Assembly (NCBI GenBank): GCA_965205545.1
Contig: OZ242170.1
Span: forward strand, 1,302,001-1,366,000
Reading direction: 5' to 3'
DNA: 64,000 nt
Source: Bin55 sp965205545
GTDB lineage: Bacteria; Pseudomonadota; Gammaproteobacteria; Pseudomonadales; Azotimanducaceae
Part shown: positions 1 through 8,563 of the stretch, piece by piece
Position numbering within the stretch: position 1 is the stretch's first letter
Layout of the letters: each line of letters opens with the position of its first letter
Notes under the pieces: generated by a model
Databases searched by the model: none
What the model saw: only the letters and a program-made list of their open reading frames with translations
Told to the model about the DNA's origin: nothing
Program-made: the position numbers and the translations under genes

Positions 1-184
1 TTCGTGCCCAGCGTTCACCGACATTGTGCCGTGTGTGTTCGTATTTGGGACCAGGATTTCCAAGACCTACTATCAGCTCGAGCGTCGAAGCGTCAGAACC
101 AGTGTCGTCGTTATCGGTCTTGTTCTGTGTTCCAGTTTGGAACCAGTTTTGAGCGTTCGCAATGAGGTCCTTGAGCCTGACCAG
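1..184 (-). CDS. pth: Peptidyl-tRNA hydrolase, 5' part only (runs off window start)
   Basis: Reading leftward from the rplY stop, the frame gives LELIVGLGNPGPKY followed by EHTRHNVG, the N-terminal signature of Pth, which frees tRNA from prematurely released peptidyl-tRNA in the cytosol; the His in TRHN is the family's catalytic base. The gene is cut by the window edge. About 35 residues precede the conserved core, hydrophilic and rich in Asn, Asp and Gln. No in-frame ATG, GTG or TTG lies between the rplY stop and the core. Candidates are CTG at 184 (GAGG nine bases upstream), ATT at 193 overlapping the rplY stop, or CTG at 76 just before IVGLGN. An rplY-pth order is typical of gammaproteobacteria, so co-transcription is expected. 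Identity is firm; the start is not. Confidence 0.85.
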   Translation of the reverse strand, partial: MVRLKDLIANAQNWFQTGTQNKTDNDDTGSDASTLELIVGLGNPGPKYEHTRHNVGERWAR

Positions 185-188
185 CGAC

Positions 189-869
189 CTAATCCTCGTC
201 GTCGGAAGGTTCTTCTTCGGGAGACTCCTCGGTTGGCTCCTCGAGTTCCTCTTCCTGTTCAAGTTCCTCTTCTTCCACAGCTAGCCCGCGAGGCATGTGG
301 ACGTTGACGATCTGGTCATCCCGATCATCTCCATGTGAAAGCACAACCAGCGATACGCCTGATGGCAGTTCTAGATCCGACAGATGAACGGCATCGCCCA
401 CATCCAGAGACTCCATATCAATCTCGATGAACTCAGGAAGGTCGCGCGGCAGGCAGCTCACCTCAATGTCTGTCAAGTTTATGGAAATCATGCCGCCATT
501 CAGCTTGACGCCGACGCAGTTTTCCTCATTAATGAAATGGAAGGGTATCGAGACCTGCAGTTCTCTATCTTCGCTGACACGAAGAAAGTCCATGTGGATA
601 ACCTTCTCGGTCGCTGGGTGGCGCTGTAGCTCCCGTAGCACGACTTGCTCTGACTTGCCGTCCAGGCTCAAATTAAGAACTCGAGAAAAGAACGCCTCGT
701 CGTCCAGAACCTTGGCGATACGGCGGTACTCCATGCAGAAATACTTGGGCGGCTGGTCTCCGCCATAGACAATTCCCGGCACCAAATCATTGCTACGACG
801 TAATCGCCGTACCTTCGCCGAACCAACGTCGTCACGTTCGACAACATCAATTGTTAACAAATCAGCCAT
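189..869 (-). CDS. rplY: 50S ribosomal protein L25, long Ctc/TL5 form
   Basis: This 226-residue protein binds 5S rRNA in the large ribosomal subunit. The N-terminal 90 residues match the L25 domain (start MADLLTIDVV, then VPGIVYGG), followed by the TL5/Ctc beta-barrel domain and a very acidic tail ending in DDED. The start at 869 is chosen because it begins the L25 domain; a longer open frame to 986 would run through the tRNA-Gln gene and is rejected. The gene sits 41 bases downstream of tRNA-Gln and directly upstream of pth. In many relatives prs lies between the tRNA and rplY; here it does not. Confidence 0.95.
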   Translation of the reverse strand: MADLLTIDVVERDDVGSAKVRRLRRSNDLVPGIVYGGDQPPKYFCMEYRRIAKVLDDEAFFSRVLNLSLDGKSEQVVLRELQRHPATEKVIHMDFLRVSEDRELQVSIPFHFINEENCVGVKLNGGMISINLTDIEVSCLPRDLPEFIEIDMESLDVGDAVHLSDLELPSGVSLVVLSHGDDRDDQIVNVHMPRGLAVEEEELEQEEELEEPTEESPEEEPSDDED

Positions 870-910
870 AGAAACCTCACCGGCGCGACGGATATCACCC
901 AATTGAAAAT

Positions 911-985
911 TGGCTGGGGTGGCAGGATTCGAACCTGCGAATGACGGGTTCAAAGCCCGTTGCCTTACCGCTTGGCCACACCCCA
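911..985 (-). tRNA. tRNA-Gln (anticodon UUG)
   Basis: The minus strand folds into a full cloverleaf of 75 bases with encoded CCA. The acceptor stem is TGGGGTG with CACCCCA, the anticodon loop CTTTGAA gives anticodon TTG (reads CAA), and the T arm has GCAGG-TTCGAAT-CCTGC. It decodes glutamine. It lies between lolB and rplY, as in many gammaproteobacteria, and is probably transcribed with rplY-pth. Confidence 0.96.
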
Positions 986-1058
986 AAATAGGCTCGGAAT
1001 TTTAGTCGCGGTGCTGTAGAAGTCAAACTCCCACTCGAAGCACATTACGGACTCTTGG

Positions 1059-1676
1059 TCAACCGTCGAACACTATTCGAAATCGAGTTTCGTCTCTTTG
1101 CAATCGCATTTCTTTGACAACTAGCTCTCCGAGTTGGTTCTTCGTGTAGGTCGACTTGACGGACCAGCCCTGATTTTCAAACTCCTGCAACCGACCATTT
1201 CTATCGTATTGGCGGCTTGTGCCATTCTTGGCGAATTCACAGTCCATACGCATGCACGCTGGCAAGTCCAAAATGGGCACATCGATCTCGAATGTATCGA
1301 TCAGCCAAGCCTGTAAATCGATATTTTCCATTGTCTCTCCGCTAGATGTCTCAATATCTGCACTCTCCTTCGTTCCGCGGATAACAATTCGTCCGATGCC
1401 AAATCTACCAGTGAGTTGCAATTCATATGCGGATTTCTCGGATTTCCACCTGAACTGAGCCGACCCCGAACGCGAGGGAGTTATGAAGGCTATCCGACCA
1501 CTGATCTCGACGACGTCCACGTGCTCCTCATCGGACACCGGTCCGGATATGTCTCTAAAGGGTTGACATGACGCCAGCAGTGGTACAACAAACACGAACA
1601 TGAAAGCCAAACCGGCGCAGATGGAGCGTTCTCGACGGCATCTGTGCTCTCTCGGACATGGACGCTCTGCTATCAT
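1059..1676 (-). CDS. lolB: Outer-membrane lipoprotein insertion receptor LolB
   Basis: LolB accepts lipoproteins from the periplasmic carrier LolA and inserts them into the outer membrane. The 205-residue protein has a basic N-terminus (REHRCRRERS), a hydrophobic segment and the lipobox LLASC, so it is itself a lipoprotein. The body shows LolB features: ISGRIAF near the mature start and LTGRFGIGRIVIRG in the middle. The start at 1676 gives a normal signal peptide; an upstream in-frame ATG at 1742 would overlap hemA. It is divergent from hemA with 36 bases between, the standard arrangement. The usual next gene, ispE, is not present downstream. Confidence 0.88.
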   Translation of the reverse strand: MIAERPCPREHRCRRERSICAGLAFMFVFVVPLLASCQPFRDISGPVSDEEHVDVVEISGRIAFITPSRSGSAQFRWKSEKSAYELQLTGRFGIGRIVIRGTKESADIETSSGETMENIDLQAWLIDTFEIDVPILDLPACMRMDCEFAKNGTSRQYDRNGRLQEFENQGWSVKSTYTKNQLGELVVKEMRLQRDETRFRIVFDG

Positions 1677-1712
1677 TTCACTTAACCGCACTAGGCAATT
1701 CTTCAATATTCC

Positions 1713-2978
1713 ATGCCGATCATAGCCTTCGGCCTCAATCACCGAACTGCGGGGATTGATCTGAGGGGTCGAGCATCGATACTACCTGGCAACCTACAGC
1801 CGGCCCTCAATTCTCTCGTCCAGTCAGCGGCCTTCGTTCAGGAAGCACTGATACTGTCAACCTGCAATCGCACGGAGGTTCATGCCATTCTAGGTGACGT
1901 ATCAAAAGATACGGCTCGGGAGAACCTGCTCAGATGGCTGGCGAACCTTCAAAACCTAACGTTGGCGGAGCTAGAGTCCACGACCTATTTCCATTGGGAC
2001 GACGAAGCCTTGACGCACATCATTAGCGTTGCCGCGGGACTAGATTCGCAGGTACTTGGAGAACCACAAATCCTTGGACAATTCAAGGCTGCTTTTGACA
2101 TCGCTGCCGTCGCAAAGACCTGCAATTCGAGGCTAGTTGATATCGCTACAGCCACAATCCGCGCGGCAAAGCGCATTCGCACGGAAACCGATGTTGGGAG
2201 AAATTCCATATCCGTGGCTCAAGCTGCAGTGATCATGGCGAGACAGATATATTCAGACCTAAGCAAAACAAAAGTCCTTCTACTCGGAGCTGGTGAAACC
2301 ATTTGTTTGGTAAGTAGACACATGACCTCCGCTCAAGTTGCATCAATTGGCATTGCGAATAGAACGCCAGCGCATGCGGCCTCTCTGGCTGAACAGATTG
2401 GCGCCCACTCTATGCCGCTTGCCGAGATTGGAAATCGCCTGCACGAATACGACATTTTGATAAGTTCAACGAACAGTCCAACTGCAATCGTTAGTAGGGA
2501 AGTGGTTGCAAAGGCTTGCGATCGGCGGCGGTTTCGACCAATGTTCATCGTCGACCTAGCCGTCCCTCGCGACATTGATCCAACCGTGAGCAACCTAGAC
2601 AATGTCTATCTGTATACCATTGATGATCTGACCTCGGTCATCGATGAGAATCTGAAAGCACGCGAAGAAGCCGCATTGCAGGCCCGGTGTCTGGTTGACG
2701 AAGGTGTTGCGCGATACAAGGAAGAGTGCAGAATTCGCCAAGTTGCGGACCTAATTTCTGATTTTCGCAACAGCGTAACCGCAATCCGGGATAACGAGGT
2801 CAATAAAGCGCGTGCGAGACTGCTATCGGGCGAAGATCCCGAAACTGTGATTGAACGTCTCGGCGGAGATCTCGCCAACAAGCTGGCGCATCAGCCCACT
2901 ATCGCCTTGAAGGACGCAGGCAAAGCCAAGGACCAACGCCTACTTGAATTGCTTCGGAATCTGTTTAGAGCTTCATAA
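1713..2978 (+). CDS. hemA: Glutamyl-tRNA reductase
   Basis: HemA reduces glutamyl-tRNA to glutamate-1-semialdehyde, the first committed step of C5-pathway heme synthesis. The 421-residue protein has GLNHRTAGIDLR at the start, the catalytic-cysteine motif STCNRTE (Cys51), GLDSQVLGEPQILGQ for glutamyl-tRNA recognition, and an NADPH-binding LLLGAGET segment near residue 190. Length is normal. Its TAA stop overlaps the prfA ATG (TAATG), so hemA and prfA are translationally coupled. No strong Shine-Dalgarno is visible before the ATG. Confidence 0.97.
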   Translation: MPIIAFGLNHRTAGIDLRGRASILPGNLQPALNSLVQSAAFVQEALILSTCNRTEVHAILGDVSKDTARENLLRWLANLQNLTLAELESTTYFHWDDEALTHIISVAAGLDSQVLGEPQILGQFKAAFDIAAVAKTCNSRLVDIATATIRAAKRIRTETDVGRNSISVAQAAVIMARQIYSDLSKTKVLLLGAGETICLVSRHMTSAQVASIGIANRTPAHAASLAEQIGAHSMPLAEIGNRLHEYDILISSTNSPTAIVSREVVAKACDRRRFRPMFIVDLAVPRDIDPTVSNLDNVYLYTIDDLTSVIDENLKAREEAALQARCLVDEGVARYKEECRIRQVADLISDFRNSVTAIRDNEVNKARARLLSGEDPETVIERLGGDLANKLAHQPTIALKDAGKAKDQRLLELLRNLFRAS

Positions 2979-4075
2979 TGCCCCTGAGCGCTCGAATCAC
3001 ACAACGATTGGAAGAAGTCTCGGACCGCTATGCGGAACTGGAAGCACTACTTGGCGATCAGGAGGTGCTTGCTGATCAAACACGGTTCTCTGCAATATCC
3101 AAGGAATATTCCGAATTGCAGCCGATTGTCAAGGCATATGAGCAAGTTCGAGCTATCCAATTGGAACTTGACCAAGCGGAGGAGCTGTTAGACGACGACG
3201 ATGTGGAGTTGCGCAAGCTCGCTCAGGAAGATATTGATGAGCTTCAACCACGATTGATCGAGGCAACCAAGTCTGTGGAATTGCTACTGTTGCCAGCGGA
3301 CCCCGACGACAAGGCAAATGTCTTTCTTGAAATCCGTGCTGGCACAGGTGGAGAGGAAGCAGCTCTCTTTGTGGGAGACCTAGCCAAAATGTATGACAAA
3401 TATGCTTCGCTGAAGGGGTGGAGCTCCAAGTTGATCACGAAGCGGGTTGCTAGTCAGGGAGGATTAAAGGAGGCGGTGTTCCAAATATCGGGCAAAAATG
3501 TCTACTCAAAGCTCAAGTTTGAAGCTGGCACCCATCGAGTTCAGAGGATTCCGCAGACCGAGTCGCAAGGACGAATACACACCTCCGCCTGCACCGTCGC
3601 CATACTACCGGAAGTTGAGGAAGTTACTGATGTAGAAATCAATGATTCCGATCTTCGAATCGATACCTACAGGGCATCAGGCGCTGGCGGCCAACATGTC
3701 AACAAGACAGACTCCGCCGTTCGAATCACCCACCTGCCGTCGGGAACTGTCGCTGAGTGTCAAGATGAACGGTCTCAACACCAGAACCGCGAACGTGCAA
3801 TGGCGTTGCTAAAGTCGAAAATCCTTAGTGAGCGTCGGGCAGCGCAAGAGAAAGAGAGAACATTGGACCGAAAGATCCAAGTGGGAACTGGAGATCGCTC
3901 TGAACGCATCCGGACTTACAACTTTCCTCAGGGTCGGCTTACCGACCATAGAGTCAACCTGACTCTCTATAAACTGGACGAGATTATGGAGGGTGCACTC
4001 GACCAAGTCATTGACCCACTCTCTAAAGAACACCAGGCAAACCTCCTGCAAGAGCTCAATGGAGGCTTGAATTAG
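2978..4075 (+). CDS. prfA: Peptide chain release factor 1
   Basis: RF1 terminates translation at UAA and UAG. The 365-residue protein has the GGQ peptidyl-hydrolysis motif in SGAGGQHVNKTDSAVR (about residues 237-239). The codon-recognition tripeptide reads PQT in QRIPQTESQGRIHTSAC, where most gammaproteobacteria have PAT or PVT; the Pro and Thr are kept. It overlaps hemA by one base and prmC by five bases. PrmC methylates the GGQ glutamine, so this is a functional operon. Confidence 0.97.
   Translation: MPLSARITQRLEEVSDRYAELEALLGDQEVLADQTRFSAISKEYSELQPIVKAYEQVRAIQLELDQAEELLDDDDVELRKLAQEDIDELQPRLIEATKSVELLLLPADPDDKANVFLEIRAGTGGEEAALFVGDLAKMYDKYASLKGWSSKLITKRVASQGGLKEAVFQISGKNVYSKLKFEAGTHRVQRIPQTESQGRIHTSACTVAILPEVEEVTDVEINDSDLRIDTYRASGAGGQHVNKTDSAVRITHLPSGTVAECQDERSQHQNRERAMALLKSKILSERRAAQEKERTLDRKIQVGTGDRSERIRTYNFPQGRLTDHRVNLTLYKLDEIMEGALDQVIDPLSKEHQANLLQELNGGLN
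4061..4065 (+). promoter_or_regulatory. Shine-Dalgarno GGAGG placed for an ATT start of prmC
   Basis: GGAGG lies inside the prfA 3' end, five bases before the ATT at 4071. That spacing is optimal for ATT, while the alternative CTG at 4080 would be 14 bases away. It supports the non-canonical ATT start of prmC. Confidence 0.5.
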
Positions 4076-4880
4076 AAACCTGGACGAATGTCTGGAGTGG
4101 GCACAGCAGCAAATCGATCAATTCGATGCAGAGCTTTTGGCAATGCATGTGCTAGACGCCACTCGCACCCAAATCCACCTTCAGCCAAATCTCACACTAA
4201 CCTCGCATCAGGAAGACCGGTTTTTTGACTTGATTGCCCAGCGGCAAGATGGGGTGCCGGTAGCCTACATAACTAGAGAGGCCTATTTCTGGAAACAAAA
4301 GCTTCACATAACACCCAAAGTGCTCGTGCCTCGACCAGAAACGGAATTGGTTGTCGAAACAGCACTTAGTCTTCTACAAGACGGCGATCGCGTTCTTGAC
4401 CTAGGCACCGGGTCTGGCGCCATCGCCTTTGCCCTGCGTTCCGAGCTCGACGTCGATGTCGTGGCAACTGACGTCGACACAGACGCATTAGACGTCTGCC
4501 GGACTAACGCATCGCGGCTAGGTCTATGCGTGCAGATCGTCGAATCAAATTGGTTCTCTGCCATTGCCGGCAATTTTGACGTCATTGTCTCCAACCCACC
4601 GTACGTAGGTGCTGGAGATCCACGTCTCTTAGACAGCGACATAAGACATGAACCTCTTGTAGCTCTCGCTAGTGGCTCTGATGGACTCGATGCATTGCGT
4701 ACTGTTGTAGCCGGCGCTGCACGCCACCTAGTCAAGGACGGTTGGTTAATCGTTGAACACGGTTACGATCAGCGTCAAGAGGTTGTCAAAATGTTTGAAG
4801 CTGCTGGATTTAAAGACATTCAATATCTTGATGATCTTGCAAGAATTCCCAGAGTCGCTTTTGGAAAGTGCTGTGAATGA
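4071..4880 (+). CDS. prmC: Release factor glutamine methyltransferase PrmC, apparent ATT start
   Basis: PrmC uses S-adenosylmethionine to methylate the Gln of the GGQ motif in release factors. The Rossmann motif DLGTGSGAIAF and the catalytic NPPYV (about residue 175) are present. The first TTG (4137) would drop the conserved helical N-terminus. Reading upstream gives NLDECLEWAQQQIDQFDAEL, typical of the family, as far back as CTG 4080 and ATT 4071. ATT is preferred because GGAGG lies five bases upstream and it overlaps the prfA stop (ATTAG). From ATT the protein is 269 residues, close to normal. The only other candidate is CTG 4080 (266 residues). Confidence 0.88.
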   Translation: MRNLDECLEWAQQQIDQFDAELLAMHVLDATRTQIHLQPNLTLTSHQEDRFFDLIAQRQDGVPVAYITREAYFWKQKLHITPKVLVPRPETELVVETALSLLQDGDRVLDLGTGSGAIAFALRSELDVDVVATDVDTDALDVCRTNASRLGLCVQIVESNWFSAIAGNFDVIVSNPPYVGAGDPRLLDSDIRHEPLVALASGSDGLDALRTVVAGAARHLVKDGWLIVEHGYDQRQEVVKMFEAAGFKDIQYLDDLARIPRVAFGKCCE

Positions 4881-5616
4881 CACGGAACTCCTTCGCTATA
4901 GCAGACAGATCATGCTTCCGGACATCGAGATCGAAGGGCAGCAGCAGCTTCTCGATGCAAGAGTCGCCATAATTGGCTTAGGTGGTTTAGGCTGTCCAGT
5001 AGCCCTCTATCTGTCTGCGGCCGGTGTGGGCCATTTGGATCTAGTTGACTTTGACATTGTCGACGCCTCGAATCTGCAACGCCAAATCGCCCACGAGGAA
5101 GCGAGCATTGGCGAGCAAAAAGTCCTTTCGGCGAGGAGAGCCCTTTCACGACTCAATCCAGCCACTACTGTTACAACCATCGATGAACAGGTTTCCTTAG
5201 AGCGCTTGTGCGATATCGCGGAATCTGTAGATGTACTCGTGGATGGAACAGACAATTTCTCCACTCGCTATGCGGTCAACAAAGCGTCAGTTGCGACAAA
5301 AACGCCGCTCGTCTCAGGAGCTGCCATTCGAATGGAAGGACAGATTGGAGTGTTTGACCCAAGAGTTCCGGACTCTCCCTGCTATTGCTGCCTCTACAGC
5401 GATGGGGTTTCCGAACCACTCAACTGCGCAGAAAATGGAGTTGTTGCGCCTCTCGTAGGCATCATCGGATCGATGCAGGCAATGGAAACAATCAAGCTAA
5501 TCTGCAGATTCCCCGATTCATCGAGTGGTTGGGTGCTTTACTTCGACGCCAAACGCATGGATTGGCGCAAGCTCAGGTTGAAAAAGAACCCTCAATGCTC
5601 TGAATGCGGCGGCTAA
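4873..5616 (+). CDS. moeB: Molybdopterin-synthase adenylyltransferase / ThiF family protein
   Basis: E1-like enzyme that adenylates the C-terminal glycine of MoaD or a similar sulfur-carrier protein. The 247 residues have the RQIMLPDI entry, the nucleotide-binding GLGGLG (about residues 34-39), DGTDNFSTRY, and two zinc cysteine pairs (CYCC near 170 and CSEC near the C-terminus). There is no C-terminal rhodanese domain, as in E. coli MoeB. The GTG start at 4873 overlaps the prmC stop and has GGAAAG five to six bases upstream. No moaD or thiS is in view, so the carrier partner is unknown. Its last 44 bases overlap lipB in convergent orientation. Confidence 0.88.
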   Translation: MNDTELLRYSRQIMLPDIEIEGQQQLLDARVAIIGLGGLGCPVALYLSAAGVGHLDLVDFDIVDASNLQRQIAHEEASIGEQKVLSARRALSRLNPATTVTTIDEQVSLERLCDIAESVDVLVDGTDNFSTRYAVNKASVATKTPLVSGAAIRMEGQIGVFDPRVPDSPCYCCLYSDGVSEPLNCAENGVVAPLVGIIGSMQAMETIKLICRFPDSSSGWVLYFDAKRMDWRKLRLKKNPQCSECGG

Positions 5617-6241
5617 ACGTATAACGGAACTGCTTGCACATGCTTCGCACTAACGTCTGAACCGCTTCGTCGAAATCGACATCGGGCGCGAAATCTGAGA
5701 CTTGAGCCACCTCCATGCCAATGAGGCCGCACGGGTTGATGCGCCGGAATGGTTCCAGATTCATCGCCACATTAAGGCTAAGCCCATGATAGGAGCAGCC
5801 TCTTCGTATGCGGAGTCCTAGTGCACCAATCTTCCTTCCGTCAACGTATACTCCAGGCGTTCCCTGTCTTCGAACAGCATCAAGTCCGTACGATGCCAGC
5901 ATTTCAATCATGGACTGTTCAAGTCCATTTACGAAGTCGTGGACTGTGTCGCCTCGATTGCGCAGATCCCTCAACAAATACGCAACGATCTGCCCTGGTC
6001 CATGGTATGTAACCTGTCCTCCGCGATCCGTCTTGACCACCGGAATATCACCAGGCATAAGCAAATGCTGTTGTTGAGCTGCTTGACCTAGTGTGAAAAC
6101 TGGGTTGTGCTCGGTGACCCACAACTGATCCTGTGTGGAGGCATCACGGACATCTGTGAAGGACTTCATTTCGTCCCACACAATGCCATAGTCGGTGCGG
6201 CCAAGCAGCCGGACGGACAACGGTAGATTTCTGGTCGCCAT
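5573..6241 (-). CDS. lipB: Octanoyl-[acyl-carrier-protein]:protein octanoyltransferase
   Basis: LipB moves the octanoyl group from ACP to lipoyl domains, the first step of lipoate attachment. The 222 residues carry RGGQVTYHGPGQ, the catalytic lysine in DGRKIGALG (K137) and the catalytic cysteine in INPCGLIGM (C171). It is the last gene of the minus-strand cell-wall block, 22 bases after dacC. The usual ybeD (dacC-ybeD-lipB) is missing between them and lipA does not follow. Confidence 0.96.
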   Translation of the reverse strand: MATRNLPLSVRLLGRTDYGIVWDEMKSFTDVRDASTQDQLWVTEHNPVFTLGQAAQQQHLLMPGDIPVVKTDRGGQVTYHGPGQIVAYLLRDLRNRGDTVHDFVNGLEQSMIEMLASYGLDAVRRQGTPGVYVDGRKIGALGLRIRRGCSYHGLSLNVAMNLEPFRRINPCGLIGMEVAQVSDFAPDVDFDEAVQTLVRSMCKQFRYTFSRRIQSIEGSFST

Positions 6242-6263
6242 GGACTAAGCCGATAGCGGGTTC

Positions 6264-7442
6264 TCAGCCCGATTGGTTGCCGTTGGATTTGGTTTTTTCG
6301 GGATTGGGTTTGGTAGAAAAGAAGTCCGCCATGGCGTTGAAGATGCCCTGAAAGAAACCCACCTTTTCAACATCAGATTGCGCATAGAGACTTTCTGCCG
6401 CAATTTCTTCACCATTTTCCGTTACACGAAGAGTACCCACCACGTCTCCCTTTGCAACGGGAGCTTTTAATGAATCAACTTCGTCCACTTCGAAATCCAC
6501 TTGATCGCTCCCTTTGGCGACGAAATGCCTAATATCCGTCCGAATTCGTGCCTCAACGCCGTCTTCCTTTCCATCGGAAACAGCTACATTGAATACCTTC
6601 TCTGGACCGACAAGCTTTTTGACTTCAAAATTCCGAAAGCCGTAGTTGAAGAGTTTTCGCGTCTCCCGTATTCGCACATCATTGCTTTCTGCACCCATGA
6701 CTACGCTAATGAGCCTCATGCCATCGCGCTCAGACGACGCCACTAGGCAATAGCCGGCCCGCGCGGTGTAGCCCGTCTTGACTCCGTCCACGGTCTCGTC
6801 AAGGGTCAAGAGACGATTTCGATTGGGTTGACGTATGTCGTTATAGGTGAATTCAAGCTCGCTATACATCTTGTAATGTTCCGGATAGTCGAGTATGAGT
6901 GCGCGTGCGAGCAACGCATTGTCGAGAGCGGAAGACAAGTGTTCATCGCCAGGCAATCCTGTGGAATTCATAAAGTACGTGTCCTTCAGCCCCAAATGCT
7001 TGCCGTATTCGTTCATCAACCTGGCGAATTCCTCGTCAGTGCCAGAGATGTACTCGGCAAGCGCGACACTAGCGTCATTTCCGGATTGAATGATGATTCC
7101 ACGAAGCAAGTCGGCCACGGAAACCGTCGTGCCCTCGCGAATGAACATCTTTGAGCCTTCCGTTTTCCAAGCAACGACGCTTACGGGGACCATCTCATCC
7201 ATTTCAAGTCGGCCCGCCGCCATCTCAGCTGCGGCCACATAGCTCGTCATAATCTTGGTGAGACTTGCGGGAGGGAGCTTCTCCCGGCTGTTGAATTCAA
7301 CAAGTACCTTCTTGGACTGAGCCTCCATCAGGACGTAGCTGGTAGCATCGAGTGTGGGTGGGCTCGGCATGATGAATTGGCCCTGCACCAGTGCACAGTA
7401 GAAAACGCAAGCAATGAGGAGAAGGAGCTTTGAGAGTTTCAT
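6264..7442 (-). CDS. dacC: D-alanyl-D-alanine carboxypeptidase (PBP5/6 type)
   Basis: Periplasmic enzyme that trims the terminal D-Ala from peptidoglycan pentapeptides. The 392 residues have a signal peptide (MKLSKLLLLIACVFYCALVQG) and the three penicillin-binding motifs: SLTK (S60, K63), SGN (S120) and KTG (K222). A PBP5 C-terminal beta domain follows, then an amphipathic stretch (IFNAMADFF) of the kind that anchors these enzymes to the outer face of the inner membrane. It lies between mltB and lipB, as in related genomes. dacA and dacC are not cleanly separable by sequence, so the symbol is nominal. Confidence 0.94.
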   Translation of the reverse strand: MKLSKLLLLIACVFYCALVQGQFIMPSPPTLDATSYVLMEAQSKKVLVEFNSREKLPPASLTKIMTSYVAAAEMAAGRLEMDEMVPVSVVAWKTEGSKMFIREGTTVSVADLLRGIIIQSGNDASVALAEYISGTDEEFARLMNEYGKHLGLKDTYFMNSTGLPGDEHLSSALDNALLARALILDYPEHYKMYSELEFTYNDIRQPNRNRLLTLDETVDGVKTGYTARAGYCLVASSERDGMRLISVVMGAESNDVRIRETRKLFNYGFRNFEVKKLVGPEKVFNVAVSDGKEDGVEARIRTDIRHFVAKGSDQVDFEVDEVDSLKAPVAKGDVVGTLRVTENGEEIAAESLYAQSDVEKVGFFQGIFNAMADFFSTKPNPEKTKSNGNQSG

Positions 7443-7495
7443 GGATATCGAATGAGTTGTGTGAAGTTTCTTTGGACCGAGACTAGCAATTCGTG

Positions 7496-8563
7496 CTACA
7501 GATTGTCTCGTATGTCCATGGCCAATTGATAGACGACCCGTGCATAGAGTCGGCTTCTGTTGTAGCGGGTAATTACATAGAAATTGTCAAAACCGAGTAT
7601 GTAGTCGTGGCGCCTCGGACCTTCTCCATCGTCTAAGCGAAAGGCAAACAAAGCCGCCAGGGACGAATCCGGAGCATCAGTTTTCACCCCAAGTGTTCTC
7701 CACTCTGCCGCGGTCTTGTCAGGTTTGAGATCACTGTTAGCAATCTCTTCCAGCTGGGTTGGCTGATTCTTCAGTTCCACCAGTTCCAGAACCTCCTCGT
7801 TTTCCTTCCAACCATGTTTAGCGAAATAGTTCGCGATGCTTCCTATCGCATCGGAAGTATTTGTCCATATGTCGCGAACACCGTCGCGGTCGAAGTCCAC
7901 GGCGAAGTTTCTGTAACTCTCGGGAATAAACTGGCCATAGCCCATAGCGCCTGCATAGGACCCGACAAGATCACCAATTGCCTTGCCGTCGCCACTGGAC
8001 TGGTATTCTGACGAACGGTAGCAGGAATCCTCAAGATCAAACGGCTTGATCCTCTCTTCGCATGCAAGAATGAGAAAGTGTCGAAGCTGATCACGAAAGA
8101 AATCCGCCCTCCGTGGATAGTCGAATCCAAGCGTAGCCAAAGCATCGAGTACACGATGCTCTCCCAAAAACTTGCCGTAGTACGACTCAACTCCAATGAT
8201 TGCCGAAATTATGTGCCTTGACACCCCATAGGTCTTCTCAGCGCGTTGCAGATCCGCGACGTTAGTTTTTATGAACTGCACTCCGGCCGCCGTACGCTCG
8301 GGTTGCAGGAAAATATCCTTGTAGGCATGCCAATCTATGGACTCTGCAGGTCTATCCATGCGCTTGATGATCGTGGGATCGAACTTCGCATCAGCGAGGA
8401 CGGATTCCAGAGTTGCGCGGTCAAATTCCAGATCGTTTACCAATTCATCGATCAATTCGACCGCAAGTTCATTCTTTGAGTAGTCGGCGTGAATGGACAC
8501 AACGGCAACCCACACCACAATCAGACATGCGACAAACTTCACTTTCACTCCCGATCCATCCAC
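7496..8563 (-). CDS. mltB: Lytic murein transglycosylase B
   Basis: Cleaves the MurNAc-GlcNAc bond of peptidoglycan, leaving 1,6-anhydromuramyl ends. The catalytic glutamate is E126 in IGVESYYGK, followed by the family motif GAMGYGQFIPESY. There is a hydrophobic signal segment (VACLIVVWVAVVSIHA) without a clear lipobox, so the enzyme is probably secreted or membrane-tethered rather than a lipoprotein. The start at 8563 overlaps the rodA end by 19 bases; GTG codons a few residues in are alternatives. rlpA, which often sits between mltB and dacC, is absent. Confidence 0.93.
   Translation of the reverse strand: MDGSGVKVKFVACLIVVWVAVVSIHADYSKNELAVELIDELVNDLEFDRATLESVLADAKFDPTIIKRMDRPAESIDWHAYKDIFLQPERTAAGVQFIKTNVADLQRAEKTYGVSRHIISAIIGVESYYGKFLGEHRVLDALATLGFDYPRRADFFRDQLRHFLILACEERIKPFDLEDSCYRSSEYQSSGDGKAIGDLVGSYAGAMGYGQFIPESYRNFAVDFDRDGVRDIWTNTSDAIGSIANYFAKHGWKENEEVLELVELKNQPTQLEEIANSDLKPDKTAAEWRTLGVKTDAPDSSLAALFAFRLDDGEGPRRHDYILGFDNFYVITRYNRSRLYARVVYQLAMDIRDNL

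Noticed and set aside
26..307. Plus-strand open frame of 93 codons
   Set aside because: Lies opposite pth and the acidic tail of rplY; composition is that of an antisense shadow.
870..986. In-frame upstream extension of rplY
   Set aside because: It runs through the complete tRNA-Gln gene on the same strand; the L25 domain starts at 869.
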